DNA of 64,000 nt, from NCBI RefSeq assembly GCF_030373245.1, contig NZ_JAUCZF010000006.1, positions 62,001 through 126,000 on the forward strand, given 5' to 3'. Below, piece by piece: positions 43,452 to 52,727 of the stretch (positions are counted from its first letter, which is position 1; each line of letters starts with the position of its first letter). The notes beneath the pieces are model-generated. The model made no database searches, was not told the origin of the DNA, and saw nothing but the letters and a program-made list of their open reading frames with translations. A program made the translations under genes and the position numbers. The stretch comes from Hydrogenophaga sp. (GTDB taxonomy: Bacteria; Pseudomonadota; Gammaproteobacteria; Burkholderiales; Burkholderiaceae_C).

Positions 43452-44978
43452 TCACCGGGACAGCTGGCGCAGCAGCGCTGGCTCAATGGCCACCGCCGCC
43501 ATCATTCCGCTCATTGCCGCGGCCTGTACACCCGCACCCGAGACATCCTGGCCCGCCAGCAGCAAGCCTGGCACTGGCGTGCGCACGTTCAAGGCTTGCG
43601 AGCCCAGCCGCTCGGCATCCATCTCCAGGCCGTACATGGCGCCGCGGGGTGCGCGCACGTAGTGCTGTTGTGTCACCGGCGTGGCCAGTTCGTGGAAGCG
43701 CACCATCGGCGCCAGAGCCGGGAAGTGTTGCGCAAACTGCGCCAGCAAACGCTCTTCAACCCAGGCCTTGAAGGCGAGATAGTCCTCGGGGCGTTCACCG
43801 GGCGGCAAACCGAGCCAGGGCGCAAACGCAGCCGCGTCGCAGGGAGCCAGCACCTCGGCCGTGGGCGGGCCGCCGCTGGAGGGGTCTTTCAGCGAGGGGA
43901 ATGAGACGAAGAGCCCCGGCGCGTCCTCGTCGGCCGGCCGCTGCCACAGGCGCCCGATGTCGGGGGACGCATAGAGCCAGTAGTTGGCCGCACTGGCACC
44001 GGCGGCGACGATGTCGCCCTCCAGACCCAGGTAGAGCGACACGTAGGAGAAGCCCGGCTCGAAGCCCGTCAGCTCGGCCTGCCACTCGGGTGCCTGCGCC
44101 GCATCGAGGCACCCCGCGGTGTTGTGCGCGCCAATGGCCGAGATCACCTGCTGGGCATCGGCCTGGTGCATCTGCCCGCCCTGCACATAGTCCACCCCGC
44201 AGGCGCGCCCGCCCTTCACGCGGATGCGCTGGACTGAGGCCCCCAGCTCCAGCGCCCCACCGGCCGCCCGAATCACCGGTACCAGGGTCTGCGCAAAGCG
44301 CGCTGGGCCACCCAAAGGGAAATAGGAGCCGTGGTTATAGGCGCCGGTGACGAGCGCGTGCTCAAGCAGGGGTGCGTGATCAGGTGTGGCCCCGTAGTCG
44401 CCCCAGCGAGCGCCCAGCACGGCAGCCAGGTAAGGGTCGGCGATGTCGGCCAGCGCCTGCGCAAGGCTGCGCTGCGACATGCGCTCGATCTCGGCCCCGC
44501 GCCAGAGCTTCATGCCCCAAGCCAAGGGCGCCGGCAGCGCGCGCAGCGCGAACAGAGACATCGCGGCTGCGCGCGCCCGCTTCACCTCATCGAACCAGGT
44601 GTCGATGGCGGCGTGCTGACCAGGGAAGCGTTCGCGCAGCCGATCGCGGTAGGCCGCCTCGGGGTGCTCGATGCCGAACTCGAAGCCCGGCAATCGCACG
44701 ATGTCGTAGGGGTTGCCGCAGTCATGGAACTCGAGCGCGTCACCGCTGAGCCACCCGAGCAGGCGGCCGAACTGGCCCGCCTCGCCGACCTGCGGCGCCA
44801 CGCCGCCGATGTAATGCACGCCGGTGGCAAAGGTCCAGCCCTGGCGCTGGAATGTCTGCGTCTGTCCGCCCGCCACCTGGTGCTGTTCGAGCACCAGCAC
44901 GCGCTGGCCGCGCCGCGCCAGCGCCGTGGCGGCCGTGAGCCCGCCGATGCCCGAACCGAGAACGATGGTGTCCCACAT
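43452..44978 (-). CDS. FAD-dependent oxidoreductase (CrtI/retinol saturase-like)
   Basis: 508 residues. The FAD-binding motif GSGIGGLTAATALARRGQ starts at residue 8, with LEQHQVAGGQ following; FPLGGPARFAQTLVPVIRA in the middle and the C-terminal VPGLLLAGQDVSGAGVQ-AAAMSGM are the phytoene desaturase / carotene isomerase / retinol saturase pattern. A strong GAGGAGCT precedes ATG 44978. No carotenoid genes are nearby, so a role on another polyunsaturated lipid or acyl substrate is equally possible. Confidence 0.87.
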   Translation of the reverse strand: MWDTIVLGSGIGGLTAATALARRGQRVLVLEQHQVAGGQTQTFQRQGWTFATGVHYIGGVAPQVGEAGQFGRLLGWLSGDALEFHDCGNPYDIVRLPGFEFGIEHPEAAYRDRLRERFPGQHAAIDTWFDEVKRARAAAMSLFALRALPAPLAWGMKLWRGAEIERMSQRSLAQALADIADPYLAAVLGARWGDYGATPDHAPLLEHALVTGAYNHGSYFPLGGPARFAQTLVPVIRAAGGALELGASVQRIRVKGGRACGVDYVQGGQMHQADAQQVISAIGAHNTAGCLDAAQAPEWQAELTGFEPGFSYVSLYLGLEGDIVAAGASAANYWLYASPDIGRLWQRPADEDAPGLFVSFPSLKDPSSGGPPTAEVLAPCDAAAFAPWLGLPPGERPEDYLAFKAWVEERLLAQFAQHFPALAPMVRFHELATPVTQQHYVRAPRGAMYGLEMDAERLGSQALNVRTPVPGLLLAGQDVSGAGVQAAAMSGMMAAVAIEPALLRQLSR

Positions 44979-44988
44979 GGTTAGCTCC

Positions 44989-45105
44989 TCAAGGGGTCGG
45001 CCTGCCGGGCGTCGGCCCGGCACCAGCGGCGATGGTGTTGCGGATGAATCCCAGTCCGTCGACCTGCAGCAGCAAGCGGTCGCCGGGCTGCAGGTAGATG
45101 CCAGC
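44989..45105 (-). pseudogene. C-terminal remnant of a fumarylacetoacetate hydrolase family gene
   Basis: The minus strand reads GIYLQPGDRLLLQVDGLGFI then RNTIAAGAGPTPGRPTP and a stop. The LQPGD, VDGLG and RNTI run is the closing part of FAH-family hydrolases. A TAG lies in frame immediately upstream and the rest of the gene is absent. The stop is ten bases before the oxidoreductase start, so the two may once have formed an operon. Confidence 0.65.
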
Positions 45106-45227
45106 CTAAGCCGATTCGCGGAACCATGGTTCGGTCGGTGGGTAGGTCACGTGCCAGTGACAGCTCCTGCCCAACGCAGGCACGCCTTAGCCGCCTGGCG
45201 ATATTTCCGAAATCAGGGTATCCCTCA

Positions 45228-45884
45228 TCAGGCCCAAAAAGAGACTTGTGAAGCCGCGTACCCACATGACTCTCCCAGCATCAGTCCCGCCAGCACGTCC
45301 GAGGGGAAGTGGGCGCCTGCGTGAACCCGCGCCCATGCGGTAATCACAGCAATGATTGGCACCAAGGCGATTTCGGGCCAGGCGACCATCCATGGCGACA
45401 GCGACCCGGCCAGACAGGCCATCACCGCGGCGTGAGTGCTGGGCATTCCCCCCCGATCCGAATGCTGGAGGTGGTTGGCGCAAAGACCGATGGCGAACGG
45501 GCGCCGCGAGGAAAGTCTTTTCGCCAACCGTTTGACCAGTACTTGCAGCAGCGTCGCCACCACCAAGGCCTGCAGCACGGGGCCGATGGAGTTCGTCCTG
45601 ACGACCAGGGTAAGTCCGAGCACGGCGGCCAATGGCAACCAGCTCCAGTCGGCCGTGACGATCGCACACCTCAGGCGCAAGGGGCGGTCGGTTTGACCAG
45701 CACCCATCCAGAGAAACCACGCAACATCACGGGATCGACCCGATTGGAGGGCGGGTGCGGCACTGAGTTCGGGGGAGCTCCTCATTCCACCATTGAACCC
45801 GCTGAATGTGTCACCCGCATTTCTTTGCCACACGCACACCACGTGGGCTGGCGCTGCAACCACAGTGTCATATTGACTGCGCAC
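45228..45884 (-). CDS. PAP2 family phosphatase
   Basis: 218 residues as the longest frame; a start within the first 60 residues (MRSSPELS at 45785 or MGAGQTDR near 45707) is possible. The three PAP2 motifs are present in order: KRLAKRLSSRRP (K-x6-RP variant), GMPSTHAAV (PSGH-like with Thr), and ARVHAGAHFPSDVLAG (SR-x5-H-x3-D-like). Four to five membrane helices surround them. It is likely a lipid or undecaprenyl pyrophosphate phosphatase; orphan gene. Confidence 0.82.
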   Translation of the reverse strand: MRSQYDTVVAAPAHVVCVWQRNAGDTFSGFNGGMRSSPELSAAPALQSGRSRDVAWFLWMGAGQTDRPLRLRCAIVTADWSWLPLAAVLGLTLVVRTNSIGPVLQALVVATLLQVLVKRLAKRLSSRRPFAIGLCANHLQHSDRGGMPSTHAAVMACLAGSLSPWMVAWPEIALVPIIAVITAWARVHAGAHFPSDVLAGLMLGESCGYAASQVSFWA

Positions 45885-46388
45885 ACTTCAGCGTATCCGC
45901 TGGTCCTGACGGGTAAAAAATATCGGGACACCATATTCCAAATGAACGCCGGCTTCAGTTCTTCGGCCTTCATAGATGGCTCAGAGGCAGACGGCAGCTA
46001 TCGCCGACGCTTGAAGTCCCAGGATGAGCCGTCCTGAGCAACCTCCCAGGAAGTCGCGCAGGAAAAGTACACGTCGCAAGGCTGAACTCCATTTCCCGGC
46101 TGGCAACAGGCATTTGACCTAGATGCCTGCACGTCAGTGCCAGCGCCCGTACCCATCATTTGCGCAGATGAGTCGCTTGCGATGCTGATTCACCGAAGTG
46201 AGCCGCCCCGGGACGGTTCACGATAGAACTCTGCCTCGGTGGAGCAGAGTGGGCTGCCGCCACTGGAAGCACGCTCGCCCAAGCCGCCAAACTTGAAGGC
46301 AGGGTAGCGGTCTTCAAGCTGTCATAGACATCTCAGTGGCGCCCTTGACTTGTAGGACCACCACAAATGCACCGAAGTGCCAGTGGCG
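45885..46388. other. 504-bp gap without a supported gene
   Basis: No open frame with recognisable content and no clear terminator. The stretch around 46150-46240 (GATGAGTCGCTTGCGATGCT and after) looks like decayed coding DNA but could not be assigned. Confidence 0.4.
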
Positions 46389-47024
46389 CTAATGGCCCCA
46401 AGGCTGGTCTACCCAATCCAACAGGGGTTTCCAATCCTGCAGTTCGCGGGCAGCAGAAGACTCCGGCAGATCGAAGACCGTCGCCCCTTGTGCCGCGACC
46501 CGCGGGTACAGCTGAGCCGGGCGGATTGTCGTCAAGACGCGAAACCCTTGCTGCGCCAGGAACTGTCTCAGTTGAATTGACGCCAATGTCCGAGGGTCAA
46601 CTCTCATTCCCACTAGGGCTACCTGCGCTTTTCCACCAGCCACGCGCCTGACCTCCGCCAATGCATCCAGAAATCGCTTGGAAGCCCACAGGTCGAATGG
46701 CGAGGCATGTACAGGGACGATGATTCGGGAAGAAACTTTAACCACCTTTTCCAAGGCTTTGCCGGACAAGCCCGCGGGCGTGTCCAGAATCGCGTGAGTA
46801 ACGCCTTTGGGTGGTCTTGCAACGCCATCTGCCCCAATCCGCCACGTCTCAATGGAAGGCAGAGTCTCGGGGCGACTGTCAAGCCAGCGCTTGCAGGACT
46901 GTTGCAGGTCAATGTCCCCCAACAGGACGGCAGGACTTCGCTGTGCGAAGTAGCCTGCCAAGTTGGTGGCAATGGTTGACTTTCCCGAGCCACCTTTTGG
47001 ATTGACAATGCTGATCGCCTTCAT
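46389..47024 (-). CDS. ParA/MinD-type ATPase, orphan
   Basis: 211 residues. The deviant Walker A NPKGGSGKSTIATNLA at 8-23 with the signature Lys (KGGSGKS), GDIDLQQSCKRWLDSRP and ILDTPAGLSG are hallmarks of small ParA proteins; no N-terminal HTH, so it matches type Ib ParA. In such systems the ATPase segregates plasmid or chromosomal cargo with a small DNA-binding partner. Here the partner is the gene just upstream (47034-47516). No replication gene is nearby. Confidence 0.9.
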   Translation of the reverse strand: MKAISIVNPKGGSGKSTIATNLAGYFAQRSPAVLLGDIDLQQSCKRWLDSRPETLPSIETWRIGADGVARPPKGVTHAILDTPAGLSGKALEKVVKVSSRIIVPVHASPFDLWASKRFLDALAEVRRVAGGKAQVALVGMRVDPRTLASIQLRQFLAQQGFRVLTTIRPAQLYPRVAAQGATVFDLPESSAARELQDWKPLLDWVDQPWGH

Positions 47025-47033
47025 CGCCCTACG

Positions 47034-47516
47034 TCACTTCTTCGGGCGCCCAGTCTTCAGCTTCTCCACGCTGGCAATGGCCTTGAGCAACCTCTGATTG
47101 TCCAGGGAGGCAAGTAGGTCCAGGGCAGCGCGGACCAGCTCCCCTTTCTTCACTTCAATGCCCAGCGCGATGACCCGCTTCTTGAGGTCTACCAGACTCC
47201 TGTGATCAGATTCGGGAAATGTGAAGCTGTCTCGCACAAGCTTGATCTTCTGAGGCCTTTGAGACGAAGCTTTGACAACCTTTGGCTTTGTAGCATTCTT
47301 GGTCGGAACTGAGGCTTTGGTCGACACTGGTGTTGCAGCAGCCTTTTTCAGAGGGGGCGCCGTCCTTTTCGGGGCTGGCACTCGAGCGCCTGTCTGAGGG
47401 CTCGTGGATGCCGGCTTTACAGCCTTTGGTGAAGTCGTTTTTATTTGAACCGTTGCAGCGTCGGGGGACGCGTTCGCAGCGGCCTTGCTGGTTGGTGTAG
47501 CGGCAGATTCTTGCAT
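47034..47516 (-). CDS. Small basic protein with C-terminal ribbon-helix-helix-like domain, ParA partner
   Basis: 160 residues. The N-terminal 90 are low-complexity, rich in A, K, P, T (AAATPVSTKASVPTKNATKP style). The C-terminal part KLVRDSFTFPESDHRSLVDL, then KKRVIALGIEVKKGELVRAA, LDLLASL has the beta-strand / helix / helix pattern of RHH DNA-binding proteins. It lies nine bases upstream of parA, with a palindromic operator in front. Likely the centromere-binding and autoregulating partner of ParA (inference). Confidence 0.75.
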   Translation of the reverse strand: MQESAATPTSKAAANASPDAATVQIKTTSPKAVKPASTSPQTGARVPAPKRTAPPLKKAAATPVSTKASVPTKNATKPKVVKASSQRPQKIKLVRDSFTFPESDHRSLVDLKKRVIALGIEVKKGELVRAALDLLASLDNQRLLKAIASVEKLKTGRPKK

Positions 47517-47538
47517 GTTGACGATCCTTTGATTAACT

Positions 47539-47555
47539 GTATAAACAGTTTATAC
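47539..47555. promoter_or_regulatory. Perfect palindrome, probable operator of the parA pair
   Basis: GTATAAAC-A-GTTTATAC, 17 bp, located 23 bp upstream of the RHH-protein start. A second overlapping symmetry AACTGT-N4-ACAGTT spans the left half. AT-rich in a GC-rich setting, fitting an autoregulatory site. Confidence 0.75.
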
Positions 47556-48261
47556 CAAGCTGATGCGGGTGTTTGCCGTTTGAGAGCCTTTTCCGACGCG
47601 GACCGCTCAGGCCAGGCTGCTCTGCAGACGAGTGCTCGCCGGTGAGCCGCTCAAGGTCCGGTCACGCATGTCGGACAACGGCATCATCTTTTCTGACGGC
47701 ATGCAGACCGACTACCTCCAAGTTTCAGCGGATACAGAGGCGTAGATTGCGCCTTCTGCAAAGGCTGGCCGGCTGGTGATCTGAAGCCTGATCTCCAGTG
47801 GAGACAATTCAATCGATGCGGTTCTTGGATTTCGAAGTCGGTCCCAGGCTGTACTGAGTCACTCAGGGACGGCGGTCCAAACAGCAGGGACGGTCATCAG
47901 CGGTCATTCAGCGATCGGCCACACCACCGACCGCTTCACTACCAAGACCGGGTACTCGCCAGCGGATGGCATCAAACCCTCGATGAAGGACCGGTTTCGC
48001 ATGGGGCGAAGTGGCACTCCCGACCCGTTGCAGTCTTTCGCGCATTCTCCGCAAAGCGGTCACTCAACAGTCCAACGCCATGGCATCCAGATGCCTGGCC
48101 TGATGCAACAGCTTTTCGTTAGGGCTTGCGCATCGAAATTGGCCACTCGGTGGCGCTGAAAACCGTGAGGAGACTACGGCGCAGCAAGGCAGGCATTGAA
48201 CAGGCTGGTAAACCAGCCAGGGCCAAATTGGAGACCACAAAGAACACCCCCTTTCTGATCT
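47556..48261. other. 700-bp gap without a supported gene
   Basis: Fragments such as GCGGTCACTCAACAG and CGGTCATCAGCGGTCATTC look like decayed repeat sequence common in Burkholderiales. No credible gene; see the rejected attC-like site at 48070-48124. Confidence 0.4.
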
Positions 48262-50070
48262 TCATGGCGCCGACTTCACGAAAGCGATGCCCGACACTTC
48301 AAAGCCGGGCTGGCCATTAATTTCGTGCAACCGCACGGTTTCGCCAAAGTCGGCCAGGGAGCGCAAAACGCGGGCTTCGCGCTCGGAGACTAGGCGAATG
48401 GGCAATACTTCGGTAGCGCCGCCTTCTATGGCGGTCATGTGCACCGTGGCGAGGAGCACTTGCTTGTCCATACGCAATTCGATGCGCTCAATAGGCTCTT
48501 CATTGTTTTGCACTACTGGCTTGTAGGTGCCCACCCATGCGGCCGCGCGGGGATCGGGTTGAGGGCTAAGGCGCTCGCCCACCAATATCTCTTGCCCGCC
48601 CGATCTGGCGACCAGCAGTTCCCGGGTGCCCACCCGCTTGCGCGAGAGTGTGAACCTCTTGAAATCGGGGATGGGCAAGCTGAACAGGCCCAGCAGTTTG
48701 TAGCTCAACCCCATGTCGCCGCTTTTCCCGGGAACAAGGTCCAGCGCCTGGCCCATGGCTTGTACCTTGAGCCTCTTGCCATCGCGCTCCACCCGGGCAT
48801 GGCCTGCGATGGTGGCGTAGTCGCCCAGCCAGCTTTGAAACTGGGCTTCGGAAATGGGCGCCTGGGCGACGGTGAATTCGGGCTTGGGTGCAGGTTGTTG
48901 AATGCCGGTCTTGGCTTCCAGGGCCATGGCCAAGGCGCGTTTCGCCACAGCGTCCACAAACTGGGCCGACCCCGCCGAATTGGCCGCCACGATCACGCCC
49001 AGCTTGTGTTCTGGCAAGACATACATCTGGCTGTGAAAATTGATGGTGCCGCCGTTGTGGTGGGCCACCAGGCCGCCGTTGCGCAACGCGTCTGGCCCCA
49101 GGCTGTTGAGCATCCAGCCCAGGCCGGTGTGCAGGTCAAAGTCCAGCGCATTGTGGGCATTCTGGGTGTTCAACATTTCCGCCATGTCCTCGGGCAGCAA
49201 GATGCTTGCCCCGGTTGCGCTCCGGCCCTGCGCGAACACCATCATCATGAAGCGGCTCATGTCGAGCACGCTGGCGTTCAAGCCGCCCGCAGGCGTGTCG
49301 CGCAGCGCGAGCTCTTTGGCCGGTTTCCCGTCTTTGTAGGCCCTTGAGAGGCCGGGGCCTGGGGCGCTGGAGAAAAATGCGGTGTCCATGCCCAATGGTT
49401 CCAACAGCGTGGTTTTGATGTGGGCTTCAAACGGCTTGCGGGCTGCGTTTTCGATAGCGGCGCCCAGCACCGTCATGCCCACATTCGAGTACGAAAACAG
49501 CAAGCCCGGGGGGAAGTCTTGGTGGTCGGAGTTCAGGGCTCTGACCATGGCTTGAAATTGGCCCACATCGCTGCCCCACATGCCCTCGCCTTTGTCGCGG
49601 GTGAGCCCGGCGTGGTGGGTCATCAACAGCCTAGGAGTGATCGCCTGCTCACCCGTCTTGAAACCCGGCAGCGCCTGTTGAATCGGCGCGTCGATGTTCA
49701 GCTGCCCTTGCTGGGCGAGTTGCATGGCGGCGGTGCTGGTGAAGAGCTTGGAGATCGAGCCCATGCGGTACAGGGTTTGATCGGTGGCTTTCAATTGGGC
49801 ATCGGTATCGGCCCAGCCAAACCCCTCAGACCAGAGCACGCGCTGATCGCTCACCAGCGCGATGCTCAAGCCCGTGACCTTGTTCGTCTTCATACCCGAT
49901 GCTATGAACTTGGCCATGTGGGTTTGCAGGGTTGCATGGTCGCCCCTGGCCAGCCTGGGTGGGCTGGACGGTGCGCTGGCGCAGCCTGTCAATGCAGCCA
50001 ACAGAAGGAGTTTGCTCATACGGCTGCCTGGCTTGGATGGGCGGGTGGTTTTGGAAGGGGTTTGTTTCAT
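48262..50070 (-). CDS. Serine hydrolase, beta-lactamase/PBP-like lipoprotein
   Basis: 602 residues. A lipobox is present (LLAALTGCAS), so an outer- or inner-membrane lipoprotein is expected. The class C-like active site SISKLF carries the SxxK pair, YSNVG is the YxN motif, and HHNGGT replaces KTG. After about residue 385 a second, beta-rich domain (DYATIAGHARVERDGKRLKV) is present, common in this family of class C-like peptidases/esterases. Divergent from a two-component system 90 bp away, which may control it. Confidence 0.9.
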   Translation of the reverse strand: MKQTPSKTTRPSKPGSRMSKLLLLAALTGCASAPSSPPRLARGDHATLQTHMAKFIASGMKTNKVTGLSIALVSDQRVLWSEGFGWADTDAQLKATDQTLYRMGSISKLFTSTAAMQLAQQGQLNIDAPIQQALPGFKTGEQAITPRLLMTHHAGLTRDKGEGMWGSDVGQFQAMVRALNSDHQDFPPGLLFSYSNVGMTVLGAAIENAARKPFEAHIKTTLLEPLGMDTAFFSSAPGPGLSRAYKDGKPAKELALRDTPAGGLNASVLDMSRFMMMVFAQGRSATGASILLPEDMAEMLNTQNAHNALDFDLHTGLGWMLNSLGPDALRNGGLVAHHNGGTINFHSQMYVLPEHKLGVIVAANSAGSAQFVDAVAKRALAMALEAKTGIQQPAPKPEFTVAQAPISEAQFQSWLGDYATIAGHARVERDGKRLKVQAMGQALDLVPGKSGDMGLSYKLLGLFSLPIPDFKRFTLSRKRVGTRELLVARSGGQEILVGERLSPQPDPRAAAWVGTYKPVVQNNEEPIERIELRMDKQVLLATVHMTAIEGGATEVLPIRLVSEREARVLRSLADFGETVRLHEINGQPGFEVSGIAFVKSAP

Positions 50071-50160
50071 GGCGGACGGTGAGCGGTAAATGCAAGTATT
50101 TCAGTGTGGCGGCGCCAACCTTGGGCTTTCCCAAAGACAGGTTCGCTAGACTTCTCCGTT

Positions 50161-50814
50161 ATGCACATCCTGATCGTTGAAGACGACATTGACCTGGGGC
50201 AAGCGCTGTTGGCCGCGCTCAAGGCGGAGGGCTTCTCCGGGCTCTGGGTGCGGCGTTTGTCAGAAGCGCCTGAGCCGTCTGCGGCAGGAGTGGATTGTGT
50301 GTTGCTGGATCTGTCGTTGCCCGATGGGCTGGGCTTGCAACTGTTGAACCGCTGGCGGCGCGAGGGGATGTTGGTTCCGGTGATCGTGATCACCGCCCGC
50401 TCGGCCTTGGGTGACCGCTTGAGCGGTTTTGAGAGTGGCGCTGACGATTTTCTGGTGAAGCCTTTTGCCATGCCCGAACTGATGGCGCGCATTGGCGCGG
50501 TCACGCGGCGCAGCGCGCGGCAGGCCAGCCCGGTGTGGCAGGTGGCCGACCTGAAGCTGGAGCCGCAGGCGCACCTGGCCTGGCGCGATGGCGCGCCCCT
50601 GGAGCTCTCGCTGCGCGAATTCAGGTTGCTGATGGAGCTGGCGCGCGACCCTTCGGCGGTGGTCTCCAAGCGCGATCTGGGGCGGCGCATGGAGCCACTG
50701 GGTGAGCCGCTGGATGCGGCGACGATTGAAGTGCATTTGTCGCATCTGCGGCGCAAGATCGGGGCCGAGCGCGTGCGCACGGTGCGTGGCGTGGGCTACC
50801 AGTTGGTGCCATGA
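50161..50814 (+). CDS. OmpR-family response regulator (QseB/PmrA-like)
   Basis: 217 residues. The receiver domain has acidic pocket EDD at 7-9, phospho-acceptor Asp50 in CVLLDLSLPDG, the Thr/Ser position in VIVITARS and Lys in DDFLVKPF. The C-terminal winged helix contains LSLREFRLLMELARDPSAVV and HLSHLRRKIGAERVRTVRGV-GYQL. ATG 50161. The stop overlaps the kinase start by 4 nt. It likely controls the divergent serine hydrolase and itself. Confidence 0.94.
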   Translation: MHILIVEDDIDLGQALLAALKAEGFSGLWVRRLSEAPEPSAAGVDCVLLDLSLPDGLGLQLLNRWRREGMLVPVIVITARSALGDRLSGFESGADDFLVKPFAMPELMARIGAVTRRSARQASPVWQVADLKLEPQAHLAWRDGAPLELSLREFRLLMELARDPSAVVSKRDLGRRMEPLGEPLDAATIEVHLSHLRRKIGAERVRTVRGVGYQLVP

Positions 50815-52214
50815 ACACGGTGCTTGACGCTTTTCGAAGACCATCGTTGGCGCGCAGAGTGGTGGCGGCCTTGTTGGCGGCGTTCACCCTGGTCTGGGTG
50901 GCGCTGGTGGTGGTAGATTTTTGGGATTTCAAGCGTATTTCTGAAAGTCGCAAGGCGCAGCGGTTGGCGGTAAGTGCACTGGTGGCCTCGCTGGATTTTG
51001 CTGATGAAACCCGGGCGGTGCAGGTAGTGCAGGCAACCGAGACCCAGTACAGCCTTTTGCGCCGAGAGTCGCTTCCGCTGCCCAGGGACGAGTTGTTGTT
51101 TCAGTTGGCGAGGCTGGATGGCTCGCTGGTTTACGCCTCGAAGGGGTTTAGTGGCGCCGCGCTGTCCATTGCCGATTCAGAACGCCCCAGTTGGACCGGC
51201 AACGGCCAAACCTATTGGATGGCCACGCTATCCACGCCGCAATGGCGTGTGACTCTTCTGGAACCATCGTTGTCAGACGCAGAAGCGATGTACCTAATCT
51301 CGCGCAATTTGGTGCAATCGATGCTGATCGCATTTCCGCTGGTGTTGTTGCCGCTGTGGCTGGCGGTGCGCCGAGGACTGCGGCCGTTGCGGGAGCTGGT
51401 GACGCGGGTGGGCGAGCGGGCACCCACCGATTTTTCACCATTGGCGCTGGACCTGCGCTACGCGGAGTTGCGGCCGCTTGAAGCGGCGTTCAACGATTTG
51501 CTTGCACAAGCTCGAAACAGCATCCACAGCGAGCGTGGCTTTGTGCAAGACGCCGCTCACGAGCTTCGCACGCCCTTGGCTGTGATGGCCGCGCAGGCGC
51601 ATTTGCTGGTGTCCACCACCGATCCCGCGCTGCAAAAGGTGGCGCGCGCCGAACTGGAGCGGGCCATTCAACGGGCTTCTCACCTCGTTCACCAGTTGCT
51701 GACGCTCGCGCGCCTGGAAAGCCAGCCACCTCAAAACCGCCAGCCCCTGGATCTGGTGGAGTGGTCGCAGGCCCAGTTGGCCCGAGCCCAGCCAGCAGCT
51801 CTAATGCGCGGGATCGATCTGGGGATGGTGTCACCCGAAACGCTGGTGGTGAGGGTAGATACGCAGTTGCTGCAATCGGTGTTGGAAAACCTGGTGAACA
51901 ACGCCATGGCTTATGTACACGAGGGTGGCCGGGTCACTCTGACGCTGAGTGAAGAGGGTGGCGATGTGGTGTTGCTGGTGGCCGATGACGGGCCTGGCAT
52001 ATCCCTGACGGAGCGCGCGCGGTTGATGCAGCGCTTTCAGCGCGGGCGAGAGGTGCAGGTTTCAGGCTCGGGGCTGGGGCTGGCCATTGCCGCGCAAGCC
52101 GCATCGCAGCTGGGTGGCAGCCTTCAGATGGTGGATGGGTTGGATGGAAAGGGTATTGGTTTTTGGGTGCGTTGGCCGTTGCAGCCAAAGCCTGACCTGC
52201 ATCAAATTTGTTGA
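50811..52214 (+). CDS. Sensor histidine kinase (QseC/PmrB-like)
   Basis: 467 residues. One N-terminal helix (VVAALLAAFTLVWVALVVVD), a periplasmic domain of about 125 residues, a second helix (LIAFPLVLLPLWLAV), then HAMP-like and dimerisation regions with the H-box FVQDAAHELRTPLAVMAAQ, N-box LENLVNNAMAY, G1 VADDGPGIS and G2 GSGLGLAIAAQ. Classic class I kinase. Pairs with the regulator encoded upstream; the stimulus is unknown. Confidence 0.94.
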   Translation: MNTVLDAFRRPSLARRVVAALLAAFTLVWVALVVVDFWDFKRISESRKAQRLAVSALVASLDFADETRAVQVVQATETQYSLLRRESLPLPRDELLFQLARLDGSLVYASKGFSGAALSIADSERPSWTGNGQTYWMATLSTPQWRVTLLEPSLSDAEAMYLISRNLVQSMLIAFPLVLLPLWLAVRRGLRPLRELVTRVGERAPTDFSPLALDLRYAELRPLEAAFNDLLAQARNSIHSERGFVQDAAHELRTPLAVMAAQAHLLVSTTDPALQKVARAELERAIQRASHLVHQLLTLARLESQPPQNRQPLDLVEWSQAQLARAQPAALMRGIDLGMVSPETLVVRVDTQLLQSVLENLVNNAMAYVHEGGRVTLTLSEEGGDVVLLVADDGPGISLTERARLMQRFQRGREVQVSGSGLGLAIAAQAASQLGGSLQMVDGLDGKGIGFWVRWPLQPKPDLHQIC

Positions 52215-52435
52215 CTCGCTGGCTGGCTATACCCGCGAAGGCCGCGGCTTGAGGCTGGGCGTATTGGATTGGTGAACTCAAGTGCGAAGATGAGCACTCA
52301 GGCCTTTGATGGGCAAGGTTGAAAAGTCGCTCAGCGTTGAGCAAAAAGATGAAAATCTCCACTGTGCGACCTAGGTTGCAAGTTTGCTAGCCCGCACCGA
52401 CGGTAAGTGGCTGCTTTTGACTTTCGGCAACGACC

Positions 52436-52558
52436 GCTCCTGGCCGATACCGGGTTCGCTGTAGTGCTGTTGGAACCTGACTTTGACCCTTGACGTGGGT
52501 CTATCAATCGACAGTCAGCTTCCCGGAGCGGCCTCGTACTCATACTGCCGGCCAGAAG
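52436..52558. repeat. Imperfect palindromic repeat, copy A
   Basis: Starts TCCTGGCCGATACCGGGTTC and ends CATACTGCCGGCCAGAAG; the inner arms are AACCTGAC and GTCAGCTT. Ends are roughly complementary (TGGCCGA to GCCGGCCA). Related copies at 53434-53556, 60362-60480 and a half copy near 27595-27650. The surrounding gap 52215-52727 holds no gene. Confidence 0.6.
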
Positions 52559-52727
52559 CTGGACATTGCTGTGGAAGCAAAGAATCTGAGCTTGTCCAAG
52601 ATTGAGAGATTCTTCGACATGATTGGGAAGGTATGCGAACTTGGCCAAGTTGCTAACCTTGTGCTTGGGCTCTTCGTGCAATCTGCTCCCTCAACATAAA
52701 TCAAATTTCGGACAAAGCTCGCGAACT

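Noticed and set aside
47537..47548. Possible LexA (SOS) box in CTGTATAAACAG
   Set aside because: The CTG and CAG are separated by 6 bases instead of the 10 required; the symmetry is better explained by the 17-bp operator beside it.
48070..48124. attC-like site: GTCCAAC at the left, GTTAGGG at the right, inner hairpin GGCAT/ATGCC
   Set aside because: The right end breaks the GTTRRRY rule at the last base, the two ends pair poorly, the length is at or below the usual minimum, and no integrase or clear cassette array is present.
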